Shown here: positions 8,922 through 15,783 of the stretch, one piece after another
Layout of the letters: every line of letters starts with the position of its first letter
Position numbering within the stretch: position 1 is the stretch's first letter
Source: Oerskovia flava
GTDB lineage: Bacteria; Actinomycetota; Actinomycetes; Actinomycetales; Cellulomonadaceae
Assembly: GCF_026163685.1 (NCBI RefSeq)
Contig: NZ_JAOXSR010000002.1
Coordinates: 1-64,000, forward strand
Direction: 5' to 3'
Length of the DNA: 64,000 nucleotides
Notes under the pieces: generated by a model
What the model was told of the DNA's origin: nothing
What the model saw: only the letters and a program-made list of their open reading frames with translations
The model's database searches: none
Position numbers and translations under genes: made by a program

Positions 8922-9064
8922 TCGGTGCTTTCGAGGTTGCGCCTCAACCCACAGAGAGAGGGAGGCCGAGGTTGCTCGGCTCAGTCCAGGGCTCGAACCG
9001 CGGGTCCTGCGACCGTCCCCCGGCGGGGGTCGGCACGGAGCGGAACTAGAGAGAGGCAGTCATC

Positions 9065-9550
9065 ATGGCTGGCGAGACGATCACCACCGTCGTGGGAAAC
9101 CTGACCGGAGACCCGGAGCTGCGATTCACCCCGGGCGGGGCTGCGGTGGCGAACCTGACCATCGCTTCGACCCCGCGAGTCTTCGACCGTGAGACCCAGG
9201 AGTGGAAGGACGGCGACACGCTGTTCCTGCGCGGCTCGGTCTGGCGTGAGTACGCGGAGAACGTCGCGGAGTCGCTCACGAAGGGCATGCGTGTGATCGC
9301 GCAGGGAGCCCTCGTGCAGCGCTCGTTCGAGAACAACGAGGGTGGGAAGCGGACCGTCGTCGAGCTGCAGATCGACGAGATCGGGCCGGTGCTGCGGTAC
9401 GCGACCGCGACGGTCTCCCGCAACGCGAAGTCCGGCGGTGGTGCGAAGTCGAACGGCTCGGCCGCCTCCGACGACGGAGACAAGCCCGCCCGTGCGCCGG
9501 CCAAGGGCAAGGCCAAGGCTGAGCCCGCTCCAGCCGACGACGACTTCTGA
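9065..9550 (+). CDS. ssb: Single-stranded DNA-binding protein
   Basis: 161 residues. Residues 1-110 form the OB fold typical of bacterial SSB ([63 protein letters not shown]). A disordered Ala/Lys/Ser linker follows, and the acidic tip ends PADDDF. The tip keeps the acidic residues and terminal Phe that recruit partner proteins but lacks the usual Ile-Pro before Phe. AGAGAGG lies about 10 nt before the ATG. The gene lies 143 nt downstream of the element polymerase and has its own terminator hairpin. It coats ssDNA during element replication or transfer; the host's housekeeping ssb is presumably elsewhere. Confidence 0.93.
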   Translation: MAGETITTVVGNLTGDPELRFTPGGAAVANLTIASTPRVFDRETQEWKDGDTLFLRGSVWREYAENVAESLTKGMRVIAQGALVQRSFENNEGGKRTVVELQIDEIGPVLRYATATVSRNAKSGGGAKSNGSAASDDGDKPARAPAKGKAKAEPAPADDDF

Positions 9551-9557
9551 CAGACCA

Positions 9558-9604
9558 GGCCACCGCCCCGGCGCGCTCTTCACGGGCCCGTCGGGGTGGT
9601 GGCC
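9558..9604 (+). terminator. Hairpin terminator after ssb
   Basis: A 13-bp stem (GGCCACCGCCCCG at 9558-9570 with CGGGGTGGTGGCC at 9592-9604, one G-U pair) encloses a 21-nt loop and is followed by a T-rich GTTTCGCTTTC. It starts 8 nt after the ssb stop. This is one of the few hairpins in the window with a T-rich tail. Confidence 0.7.
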
Positions 9605-9629
9605 GTTTCGCTTTCGGAGAGGACACACG

Positions 9630-10766
9630 GTGAGCCAGGACAGCGGGGGTCTCGACGACCTGTTCACCCCGCGCGACGCGGGCCCCAGCCCCTCGGGTAC
9701 CCGCCGCTCGCGGCGCGCCGAGCAGACTCTGCCGCGGGACGCGTTGCTGCTGCGCACGCGCCGCCAGACTCTCGCCTACAGGCTCGGCGGCCGGGGGACG
9801 AAGGTGGCCAGCGTGGTGCTGGTGCTCGCGCTCCTCGGCGGTGGGGGAGCGTACGCGGTGGACGTTCTCGACCTCGACCTGACCGGCAAGCGTGCCGCTG
9901 CCGAGGCGCAGGCCGAGCGAGAGCGCGCGGAGGCTGCTCAAGCGCTGGCCGACCAGGCGCAGGCCGAGCTCGAGGCTGAGCGGAAGGCGAAGGCAGCAGC
10001 AGAGCTGGAAGTCGCCCTCACCGCGCTGGACGGCGCGGCCGGCGACCTCGAGGAATCGGTGGCCGCCGCCAGATCAGCGGTGAAGGGCTCGAAGGGCAAG
10101 GTCAAGAAGAGCGACCGGCCCTTGCGCGCCGAGCTCTCGGACACGATCAAGGCCGCAGAGACGCAACTCGAACGCGTCATCGACACCGACGTCCTGGCGG
10201 TCGTCTCCCACGCGACCAACCAGCACCGTGAGTTCACCGAGGTGCTGACCGGGGCCACCCGGGAGCTCCTCGACGCCCAGGAGGCGTGGCAGGAGGCCGA
10301 GGATCGGCGGAAGGAGAGCGAGGACGAGGACGAGGCGCAGAGCCCTTCGAGCGGTGGTTCGTCCGGTGGCGGCAGCGGCCAGGGCTCGTCCGGTGGCGGT
10401 TCATCCTCCGGCGGCAGCAGCGGCGGAGGAACGCCGGCACCCCAACCGTCCGCCCAGCCCACACCGAAGCCGACCACGCCGCCGCCCGCGACGACTCCGA
10501 CCCAGGCACCACCCCCGGCCCCAGCACGGGCCACCCGGTCGATCTCCGTGTCGTGCAACGGCCCCGTGACCGTCACCTTCACCGCCTCCGGCAGTTCCGA
10601 GGTGCGCCTGCAGATCAGCGGCGCCGCATCCGGGTCCGCCACCGGGGGCAGCTCGGCTTCCAAGTCGGTCAGCGTCTCCGGGGCCGGGACGGTCACCGCG
10701 ACGGCGACGGCCAACAGCTCGGTCGCCGTGACGCACTCGTGGAGCGGATCGGGGTCCTGCTCGTGA
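9630..10766 (+). CDS. Membrane-anchored coiled-coil protein with Gly/Ser and Pro/Thr linkers and a C-terminal beta domain
   Basis: 378 residues, GTG start with GGAGAGGA 7 nt upstream. The layout is: a cytoplasmic basic tail of about 55 residues (including RRSRRA); one transmembrane helix (KVASVVLVLALLGGGGAYAV); a long Ala/Glu/Lys coiled coil at about 85-230; an acidic patch (KESEDEDEAQ); a Gly/Ser repeat linker; a Pro/Thr linker; and a C-terminal domain of about 75 residues (ISVSCNGPVTVTFTASGSSEVRLQISG) that looks like an all-beta, Ig-like fold with one Cys at each end, possibly a disulfide. Topology suggests an extracytoplasmic stalk displaying a small beta domain. Its stop overlaps the HNH gene start. 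No family recognised; a surface factor for conjugation or exclusion is speculative. Confidence 0.7.
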   Translation: MSQDSGGLDDLFTPRDAGPSPSGTRRSRRAEQTLPRDALLLRTRRQTLAYRLGGRGTKVASVVLVLALLGGGGAYAVDVLDLDLTGKRAAAEAQAERERAEAAQALADQAQAELEAERKAKAAAELEVALTALDGAAGDLEESVAAARSAVKGSKGKVKKSDRPLRAELSDTIKAAETQLERVIDTDVLAVVSHATNQHREFTEVLTGATRELLDAQEAWQEAEDRRKESEDEDEAQSPSSGGSSGGGSGQGSSGGGSSSGGSSGGGTPAPQPSAQPTPKPTTPPPATTPTQAPPPAPARATRSISVSCNGPVTVTFTASGSSEVRLQISGAASGSATGGSSASKSVSVSGAGTVTATATANSSVAVTHSWSGSGSCS

Positions 10767-11215
10767 ACGGCATCGACCGGGTGCTCGACACCCTGACCGT
10801 GCTCGTCGACGAGCACCCGGTGGCGATGGCAGTCCTCGCCGGCGCGCTCGCGTTCCTGGTCCTCGCACCCGTCCTGCGGGGACGTGCGGGCGGGCGCACG
10901 GACCCGCAACGGCTGTTCACCCCGGCCCAGCGCACCGCAGCGTTCACACGGGCAGGCGGGCGGTGCGAGCACAAGACGATGCTCGGGCTGCGGTGCTCGG
11001 CACGCCCCACCCACGCCGACCACATCTACCCCTGGTCCAAGGGAGGGGCGAGCACGCTGAGCAACTGCCAGGCGCTGTGCGCCAGGCACAACCTGCAGAA
11101 GGGCGCGAAGGTCCCCAGCGCCGGGTACATGTGGCGGCTCGAACGCCGCCGTCGCCGCTACTTCCCACCTGGTGAGCCCGCGCGGGTCGAGTGGCGCCTT
11201 GGGGTGCACGCATGA
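10763..11215 (+). CDS. TM-anchored HNH endonuclease
   Basis: 150 residues, GTG overlapping the preceding stop. Residues 18-40 are a membrane helix ([21 protein letters not shown]). The rest is an HNH nuclease domain: [29 protein letters not shown] carries Cys pairs and the DH of the first motif, followed by [18 protein letters not shown] with the catalytic-core Asn and His. Such domains usually nick or cut DNA in a metal-dependent way. The N-terminal helix would place the nuclease at the membrane, which is unusual for HNH proteins. Coupled to the coiled-coil membrane gene upstream and to rnhA downstream (ATGA overlap). Possible roles are processing of incoming or outgoing element DNA. Confidence 0.8.
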   Translation: MNGIDRVLDTLTVLVDEHPVAMAVLAGALAFLVLAPVLRGRAGGRTDPQRLFTPAQRTAAFTRAGGRCEHKTMLGLRCSARPTHADHIYPWSKGGASTLSNCQALCARHNLQKGAKVPSAGYMWRLERRRRRYFPPGEPARVEWRLGVHA

Positions 11216-11655
11216 GCCGCACCCGCGCCTGGACCGACGGCGCTTGCAAGGGCAACCCCGGGCCCGGCGGGTGGGGCGTGCTCATCCGCGACGGGCACGA
11301 CACGGTCGAGCTCAGCGGTGGCGAACCGTCCACGACGAACAACCGTATGGAGCTGCTGGCCGCGATCCGGGCACTGCAGGCGCTGGCCGACGGCACCCAG
11401 GTCGCTCTGTACACCGACTCGGCGTACGTGATGAACGGGATGCGGTCGTGGATCGCCGGATGGAAGCGCCGCGGCTGGACCACGGCCGCCGGCCAGCCGG
11501 TGAAGAACATGGACCTGTGGCGCGAGCTCGACCAACAGGTCGCGCACCACGACGTCCAGTGGACGTGGGTCAAGGGCCACTCCGGGGACCCGGGCAACGA
11601 GCGGGCCGACGCCCTGGCGAACGTCGGCTGCGCCCCGTACCGCCGCCGCGACTAA
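11212..11655 (+). CDS. rnhA: Ribonuclease HI
   Basis: 147-residue RNase HI, which degrades the RNA strand of RNA-DNA hybrids. All active-site residues are present: Asp9 ([11 protein letters not shown]), Glu47 (NNRMELLA), Asp69 (YTDSAYV), His123 and Asp133 ([14 protein letters not shown]). Start ATG 11212 overlaps the HNH stop (ATGA); an in-frame ATG 21 nt upstream would add residues not seen in the family. It fits the polymerase/SSB cargo as a primer- or R-loop-removing enzyme. Confidence 0.95.
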   Translation: MSRTRAWTDGACKGNPGPGGWGVLIRDGHDTVELSGGEPSTTNNRMELLAAIRALQALADGTQVALYTDSAYVMNGMRSWIAGWKRRGWTTAAGQPVKNMDLWRELDQQVAHHDVQWTWVKGHSGDPGNERADALANVGCAPYRRRD

Positions 11656-11742
11656 CTCGATAGCGGGCACGTCGGGTCTCTGCGTCCCACCGCATGGGCG
11701 AGCGCGCTTCAAACCGCAGCGCGCACCACCGGAGGAGCTCCT

Positions 11743-11907
11743 ATGAGTACCTGGACCAGCAGAGACCAGCACCCCCGACATCGCGGGATGTTTGGTCGAG
11801 ACCGCGCGATGTTGAGCACGACCGACCGAGCGACCCTCGTGGTCGCTGCACCGAGCGCGAGGGTCCGAGTTCGCCTCCCCGGTGCCCTGTCAACACGCGT
11901 CGCATGA
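11743..11907 (+). CDS. Small ORF (54 aa), coupled to the next gene
   Basis: A perfect Shine-Dalgarno region (GGAGGAGCTCC) lies 2-12 nt before an ATG that opens a 54-codon frame beginning MSTWTSRDQHPRHRGMFGRD and ending RLPGALSTRVA. Its TGA overlaps the ATG of the following small gene (ATGA). It is basic (many Arg/His) and lacks a recognisable domain. The strong ribosome site and exact coupling support translation, possibly as a leader or coupling peptide. It may equally be an accessory such as a recombination directionality factor. Confidence 0.5.
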   Translation: MSTWTSRDQHPRHRGMFGRDRAMLSTTDRATLVVAAPSARVRVRLPGALSTRVA

Positions 11908-12125
11908 GCGAAGTCAGAGAGAGCGCGGCCCCTCCCGAGCGGAACGTCCGCAGCGCCAGCATTCTCCGTCGTACGCGTGAGGCGTCTGCCAGCGAGGTCG
12001 ACGTCGTGGTGGACGTCCCCGAGGGCTGGGAGCCAAGCGAGGAAGCGTACCGGGTGGCCGCGAAGATCTTGTTGGCGGCGGCCGAACGGGCGCGTGCCGA
12101 GGAGAATGAAGCGACCGCGGCATAG
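11904..12125 (+). CDS. Small acidic hypothetical protein upstream of the recombinase
   Basis: 73 residues: a polar N terminus, a short beta-like stretch VDVVVDVPEGWEPSEEAY, then an Ala/Glu amphipathic helix to the end. It starts in an ATGA overlap with the upstream 54-codon ORF and ends 3 nt before the recombinase ATG at 12129, so the three form one translational unit. Small partners in this position often control recombinase expression or direction, but no homology is recognised. Confidence 0.65.
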   Translation: MSEVRESAAPPERNVRSASILRRTREASASEVDVVVDVPEGWEPSEEAYRVAAKILLAAAERARAEENEATAA

Positions 12126-12128
12126 AGA

Positions 12129-13805
12129 ATGGACACCCCACGCATGAAGCTCGCCTTCTACGGACGCGTCTCGACCGAGGACGCCCAGGACCCGCAAGCG
12201 TCGCGCGCTTGGCAGCTCAAGCGGTCGCGAGACCTGGTCAGTCCTCTCGACCATGAGATCGTCGCGGAGTTCTTCGACATCGGCCAGTCCCGGTCCCTCC
12301 CGTGGCGACGGCGCCCGCAAGCTGCAGCGCTGCTCGAGGAGGTCAAGAGCGCGACCAGACGGTTTGACGGCATCGTGATCGGGGAGCCGCAGCGTGCGTT
12401 CTACGGCCACCAGTTCTCCATGACGTTCCCGGTGCTGACCCACTATGGAGTGGCGTTGTTCGTGCCCGAGGTGGGGGGAGCGGTCGATCCGGACTCCGAT
12501 GCGCACGAGATCGTCATGTCGCTGTTCGGTGGGATGTCCAAGAGCGAACGCACCCGCATCCAGAAGCGCACGAAGTCCTCGATGCACGAGCTCGCCAGGA
12601 ACACAGACCGATTCCTCGGAGGGCGGCCACCGTACGGCTACCGCCTCGCGGACGTCGGGCCGCACCCGAACCCAGCGAAGGCTGCCGCTGGTCAGCGCGC
12701 GCACCGACTGATCGCAGACGAGACGACCGCATCGAATGTTCGTCTGATCTTCGAGCTCTACGCGACCGGTGACCATGGCTTGAACGCGATCGCGCAGCGT
12801 CTCACCGATGAGGGCATCGCTTCCCCGTCAGCGTCCGACCCGGCGCGCAACCGGCACCGGGACCCGCGGGGTTGGTCGGCCGCCTCCGTGCGGGCGATCC
12901 TCAAGAACCCGACCTACACGGGCTTCCGGGTCTGGGGGAAGCAGGAGAAGGTCGAGACCCTGGCCGATGTCGAGGACGTCGCGGCTGGCAGTGTGACGCG
13001 GATGCGCTGGAGGGAGGGCGCTGAGTGGGTGCGCCCGGAGCAGCGCACACATGAAGCGATCGTTGATCCGGAGCTCTTCGAGGCCGTGGCGCACCGCTTC
13101 GCCGCAAGGGCGCCGTCCTCAATCCGGGCGACGCGCCGTTCGACACGTCCGTACCCGCTCGCGGGGTTGGTCCTGTGCGGCCACTGTGGCCGGCGAATGC
13201 AGGGCATGTGGGTTCCGAACCGGAAGGCCGGCACAGGCCGGACGCTCTACCGCTGTGAGATCGGCAAGTCACGCGCAATCTCCGCGGAGCTCGCAGATCA
13301 CCCGCGGTCGGTGCACCTGAACCAGGCGCACGTGCTGCCACAGCTCGACAGAGAGCTCGGCGCGCTGCTGAGCGACCAGGGCCGACTCCGGGCCGCGGTG
13401 GCGAGGCCCGTGACCGGGTCGGCAGAACTCGGAGCCATCCGTACCAAGATCTCCGAGACACAGAAGGTGATCGACAACCTCGTCGAAGCCATCGGGCGTG
13501 GACTGATCTCCGACGCCGTCACAGCGCAACTGGCAGCGATGGAGTCGGAGAAGAAGCTGCTGGAGCTACGTGTGAGCAAGATCGCGGGCGCCGAGCCGAG
13601 AGGCGTCGCCCAGGAGATCGACGCGGCACTGGTTCGCTTCGCCGGGATCGCAGATGCTCTCGCACTCGCGACAGACGAGGAGCGCGGACAGCTCTACCGT
13701 GCCCTGGACCTGCAGCTGACGTACGACTCAACGACGAAGCGGGCCCAGGTGACCCTGGACCCGCTTGGCGCGTGTATAGAAAAGAGTGTCCGGAGGGGGA
13801 CTTGA
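12129..13805 (+). CDS. Large serine recombinase (site-specific integrase)
   Basis: 558 residues. The resolvase catalytic domain has nucleophile Ser15 (YGRVSTED) and downstream Arg-rich motifs (GGMSKSERTRIQKRTKSSM). Then come the Recombinase domain (GGRPPYGYRLADVGP, GLNAIAQRLTDEG, WSAASVRAILKNPTYTG), a zinc ribbon (LCGHCGRRMQGMW and a later YRCEIG), and a C-terminal helical/coiled-coil region. It would catalyse integration and excision of the surrounding element through a Ser-DNA intermediate. The stop codon lies inside the 3' end of the opposite-strand tRNA-Leu, so the last few codons derive from tRNA sequence. Start ATG 12129 is 3 nt after the small upstream gene; a second in-frame ATG is at 12144. 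The first 411 nt (from 12134) are identical to the left end of the window. Confidence 0.92.
   Translation: MDTPRMKLAFYGRVSTEDAQDPQASRAWQLKRSRDLVSPLDHEIVAEFFDIGQSRSLPWRRRPQAAALLEEVKSATRRFDGIVIGEPQRAFYGHQFSMTFPVLTHYGVALFVPEVGGAVDPDSDAHEIVMSLFGGMSKSERTRIQKRTKSSMHELARNTDRFLGGRPPYGYRLADVGPHPNPAKAAAGQRAHRLIADETTASNVRLIFELYATGDHGLNAIAQRLTDEGIASPSASDPARNRHRDPRGWSAASVRAILKNPTYTGFRVWGKQEKVETLADVEDVAAGSVTRMRWREGAEWVRPEQRTHEAIVDPELFEAVAHRFAARAPSSIRATRRSTRPYPLAGLVLCGHCGRRMQGMWVPNRKAGTGRTLYRCEIGKSRAISAELADHPRSVHLNQAHVLPQLDRELGALLSDQGRLRAAVARPVTGSAELGAIRTKISETQKVIDNLVEAIGRGLISDAVTAQLAAMESEKKLLELRVSKIAGAEPRGVAQEIDAALVRFAGIADALALATDEERGQLYRALDLQLTYDSTTKRAQVTLDPLGACIEKSVRRGT
12134..12544 (+). repeat. Right copy of the 411-bp perfect direct repeat
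   Basis: Identical to 1-411, same orientation, offset 12,133 bases. Homologous recombination between the copies would remove a 12,133-bp circle and leave one recombinase 5' end. The sharp end of identity inside two otherwise divergent genes is the pattern of a recent gene conversion or crossover. Confidence 0.95.
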
Positions 13806-13871
13806 ACCCCCACGCCCTAATACGGGCACTAGCACCTCAAGCTAGCGCGTCTGCCATTCCGCCACCCGGAC
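13787..13871 (-). tRNA. tRNA-Leu (anticodon GAG)
   Basis: Read on the minus strand, 5' GTCCGGG pairs with 3' CTCCGGAC to form the acceptor stem. The discriminator is A (13787), as leucine tRNAs require. The anticodon arm CUAGC-UUGAGGU-GCUAG gives anticodon GAG. A long variable arm (UGCCCGUAUUAGGGCGU) marks a class II tRNA, and the T arm contains GGUUCAAGU. CCA is not encoded. The 3' 19 nt overlap the last codons of the serine recombinase on the other strand, so this tRNA 3' end is the probable attachment site of the element. Confidence 0.97.
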
Positions 13872-14013
13872 GAGTGGACCATTCCGGCGTCTCCGCCGTT
13901 CAGGTGCGGGTAGAAACATAGCATGTTCCGCAGGCCAAGCGTGCATCGGCAAGGTGGTGCAGACTGGGCCGAGTCGGGTCCGGATCGGACGTCCGCGGGT
14001 AGATGGAGCAGAC

Positions 14014-15360
14014 GTGACAGACGAGCAGGCAGCGTCGCGGACGTCGCCGTCCGGTGCGAGCTCGGTGGGCGCCTCGGAGCGTTCGCCGGTCTCCGTGAAG
14101 CACCTGGCGGGGACGAGCAGCGCCGCGCGCAAGGTCGCGGGCGCCCGTCGCAACCCGTCCGTCGTCGGCTACGACGAGTCCGTGCCGGGGTGGTTGCGCA
14201 CGGCCGGCGGATGGTCGTGGCGGCTGCTGATGGTGGTCGCGGTGGTAGCGCTCGTGTTCTACGCCACGTCTCGCGTGCAGGTCGTGTTCATCGCGATCTT
14301 CCTGGCGCTGGTCGTCACCTCCGTCCTGCGCCCGGTGACGGACTGGTTCGCGAAGGCGATGCCGCGCGCCCTCGCGACGGCGCTCGCCCTGCTGTCCGCC
14401 GTCCTGGTCGTGGCCGGTCTCCTGACGTACATCATCTCGTCGGTCGCGGGGCAGTGGGAGAGCCTGGCGGAGCAGTTCACGACGGGGCTCGACCAGATTC
14501 TCGATTTCCTCGAGAACGGCCCGCTGCCGGTGACGATCACCGCGGACGACGTGAGCGAGTGGATCGACAACGGGCGGGAGTGGCTCGCGGAGCACGGTGG
14601 CGACATCGCGAGCCAGGCGGCGGCGAGCGCCGGTTCGGTCTTCGAGGCGTTCGCGGCGATCGCGCTGGCGACGTTCACCACGGTGTTCTTCCTGGCGCGG
14701 GGCAAGGAGATGTGGATCTGGTTCCTCAACCAGCTTCCCGCCCGGTCGCGCGAGAGCTGGAAGGTCGCGGGTGGTGCGGGCTGGTTCACGTTCTCCGGGT
14801 ATGCGCGCGGCACGGTGATCATCGCGTTCGTGGACGGGGTGCTGGCGGGGATCCTCCTGGCGGTCCTGGGTGTCCCGCTCGCCGCGCCGCTCGCGGTGCT
14901 CGTCTTCATCGGTGCGTTCATCCCGATCATCGGTGCGCCGCTGGCGATGATCATCGCCGCGGTGGTGGCGCTGGCGGCGGACGGGATCGTCGTGGCGCTG
15001 ATCGTGACGCTCGGCATCGCGCTCATCGGGCAGTTCGAGGGGCACGTGCTGCAGCCGCTGATCATGGGCAAGCAGGTGCACCTGCATCCGGTGGCGGTGG
15101 CGGTCGCCGTGACGGCCGGGACGTTGCTGGCGGGCATCCTGGGCGCTGTCGTGTCGGTGCCGCTGGTTGCGGTCGCGTGGTCGGTGTTCTCGAAGCTGCG
15201 GCACAAGGACCCGCCGATGGAGGACGACATCCCGACGGCGAAGGAGATCGCGCTGGGCTCGGCGAGCCGTTCGGCGTCGACCTCGGAGGACGCGGAGGAC
15301 TCGGGCACGGGTTCGGGCGACGGCGAGCAGCAAGGGTCGGCCGCGCCGTCGGCCACCTGA
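14014..15360 (+). CDS. AI-2E family transporter (YdiK/PerM-type permease)
   Basis: 448 residues with about eight membrane helices and the conserved core of the AI-2E/PerM family. This includes the paired N-terminal helices (LLMVVAVVALVFYATSRV, VFIAIFLALVVTSVLRPV), the soluble segment with amphipathic helices, GYARGTVIIAFVDGVLAGI, PLAVLVFIGAFIPIIGAPLA and GHVLQPLIMGKQVHLHP. A 70-residue polar N terminus and a Ser/Glu/Asp-rich C-terminal tail flank the core. GTG 14014 was preferred over an earlier ATG because GGAG lies just upstream. Substrate unknown; family members export varied small molecules or ions. It lies immediately outside the element, transcribed away from the tRNA. Confidence 0.85.
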   Translation: MTDEQAASRTSPSGASSVGASERSPVSVKHLAGTSSAARKVAGARRNPSVVGYDESVPGWLRTAGGWSWRLLMVVAVVALVFYATSRVQVVFIAIFLALVVTSVLRPVTDWFAKAMPRALATALALLSAVLVVAGLLTYIISSVAGQWESLAEQFTTGLDQILDFLENGPLPVTITADDVSEWIDNGREWLAEHGGDIASQAAASAGSVFEAFAAIALATFTTVFFLARGKEMWIWFLNQLPARSRESWKVAGGAGWFTFSGYARGTVIIAFVDGVLAGILLAVLGVPLAAPLAVLVFIGAFIPIIGAPLAMIIAAVVALAADGIVVALIVTLGIALIGQFEGHVLQPLIMGKQVHLHPVAVAVAVTAGTLLAGILGAVVSVPLVAVAWSVFSKLRHKDPPMEDDIPTAKEIALGSASRSASTSEDAEDSGTGSGDGEQQGSAAPSAT

Positions 15361-15374
15361 GGTCCGCCGGGGCG

Positions 15375-15692
15375 TCACACCGTGATGCCGGCGGCGTGCG
15401 GCACGCTCGGCACGTCGTCGAGCCTCAGCCGCACGTGGACGTGGTCGCCGACGCCCTTGCCGAGCTCGGCGCGCACGGCGCGAAGGACGCCCAGCCAGTG
15501 CGGCCCGCCGTAGGAAAACAGGGAGGCGTGGAACCTCAGGCCGTCGAGCGACGCGACGACAGGGATCCGCCCCCGCGTCCCGTACAGGTCGGCCGTGTCG
15601 AGCGGTACCTCGACGAACGCTCCACGCCCCTGGGACCCGGGGACGATGGCAGCGTCGAACTCGATCTCTCCTGGATCGATCCACGTCGGCAC
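15375..15692 (-). CDS. DUF1905-domain protein
   Basis: 105 residues matching the DUF1905 pattern: an initial beta strand (IEFDAAIVPG), GRGAFVEVPLDTADLYGTRGRIPVVASLDG, HASLFSYGGPHWLGVLRAVRAELGKGVGDHVHVRLRLDD. These are small beta-barrel proteins of unknown biochemical role, often annotated only by domain. The GTG start sits 6 nt after a TACGGT -10 box on the minus strand. The frame stays open upstream of the GTG, but that stretch is antisense to ald and its promoter. Convergent with the permease gene, 14 nt away. Confidence 0.8.
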   Translation of the reverse strand: MPTWIDPGEIEFDAAIVPGSQGRGAFVEVPLDTADLYGTRGRIPVVASLDGLRFHASLFSYGGPHWLGVLRAVRAELGKGVGDHVHVRLRLDDVPSVPHAAGITV

Positions 15693-15698
15693 GCTCCG

Positions 15699-15704
15699 AC
15701 CGTA
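15699..15704 (-). promoter_or_regulatory. -10 box for the DUF1905 gene (leaderless)
   Basis: TACGGT on the minus strand lies 6 nt before the GTG start at 15692, placing transcription start at or next to the start codon. Confidence 0.5.
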
Positions 15705-15783
15705 GCGGGTCGCGGGTCGTGGCGACAGGCCGGGCTTGGCGCGCTCGGGTGCGAGGACCGCATCGGTGCGGCCACACTGGGGT

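Noticed and set aside
9630-10766. Identification of the coiled-coil protein as a conjugation or phage tail protein
   Set aside because: Only topology and low-complexity features are visible; no family motif supports it.
1-13871. Complete prophage
   Set aside because: No capsid, terminase, portal, tail or lysis gene is visible between the repeats.
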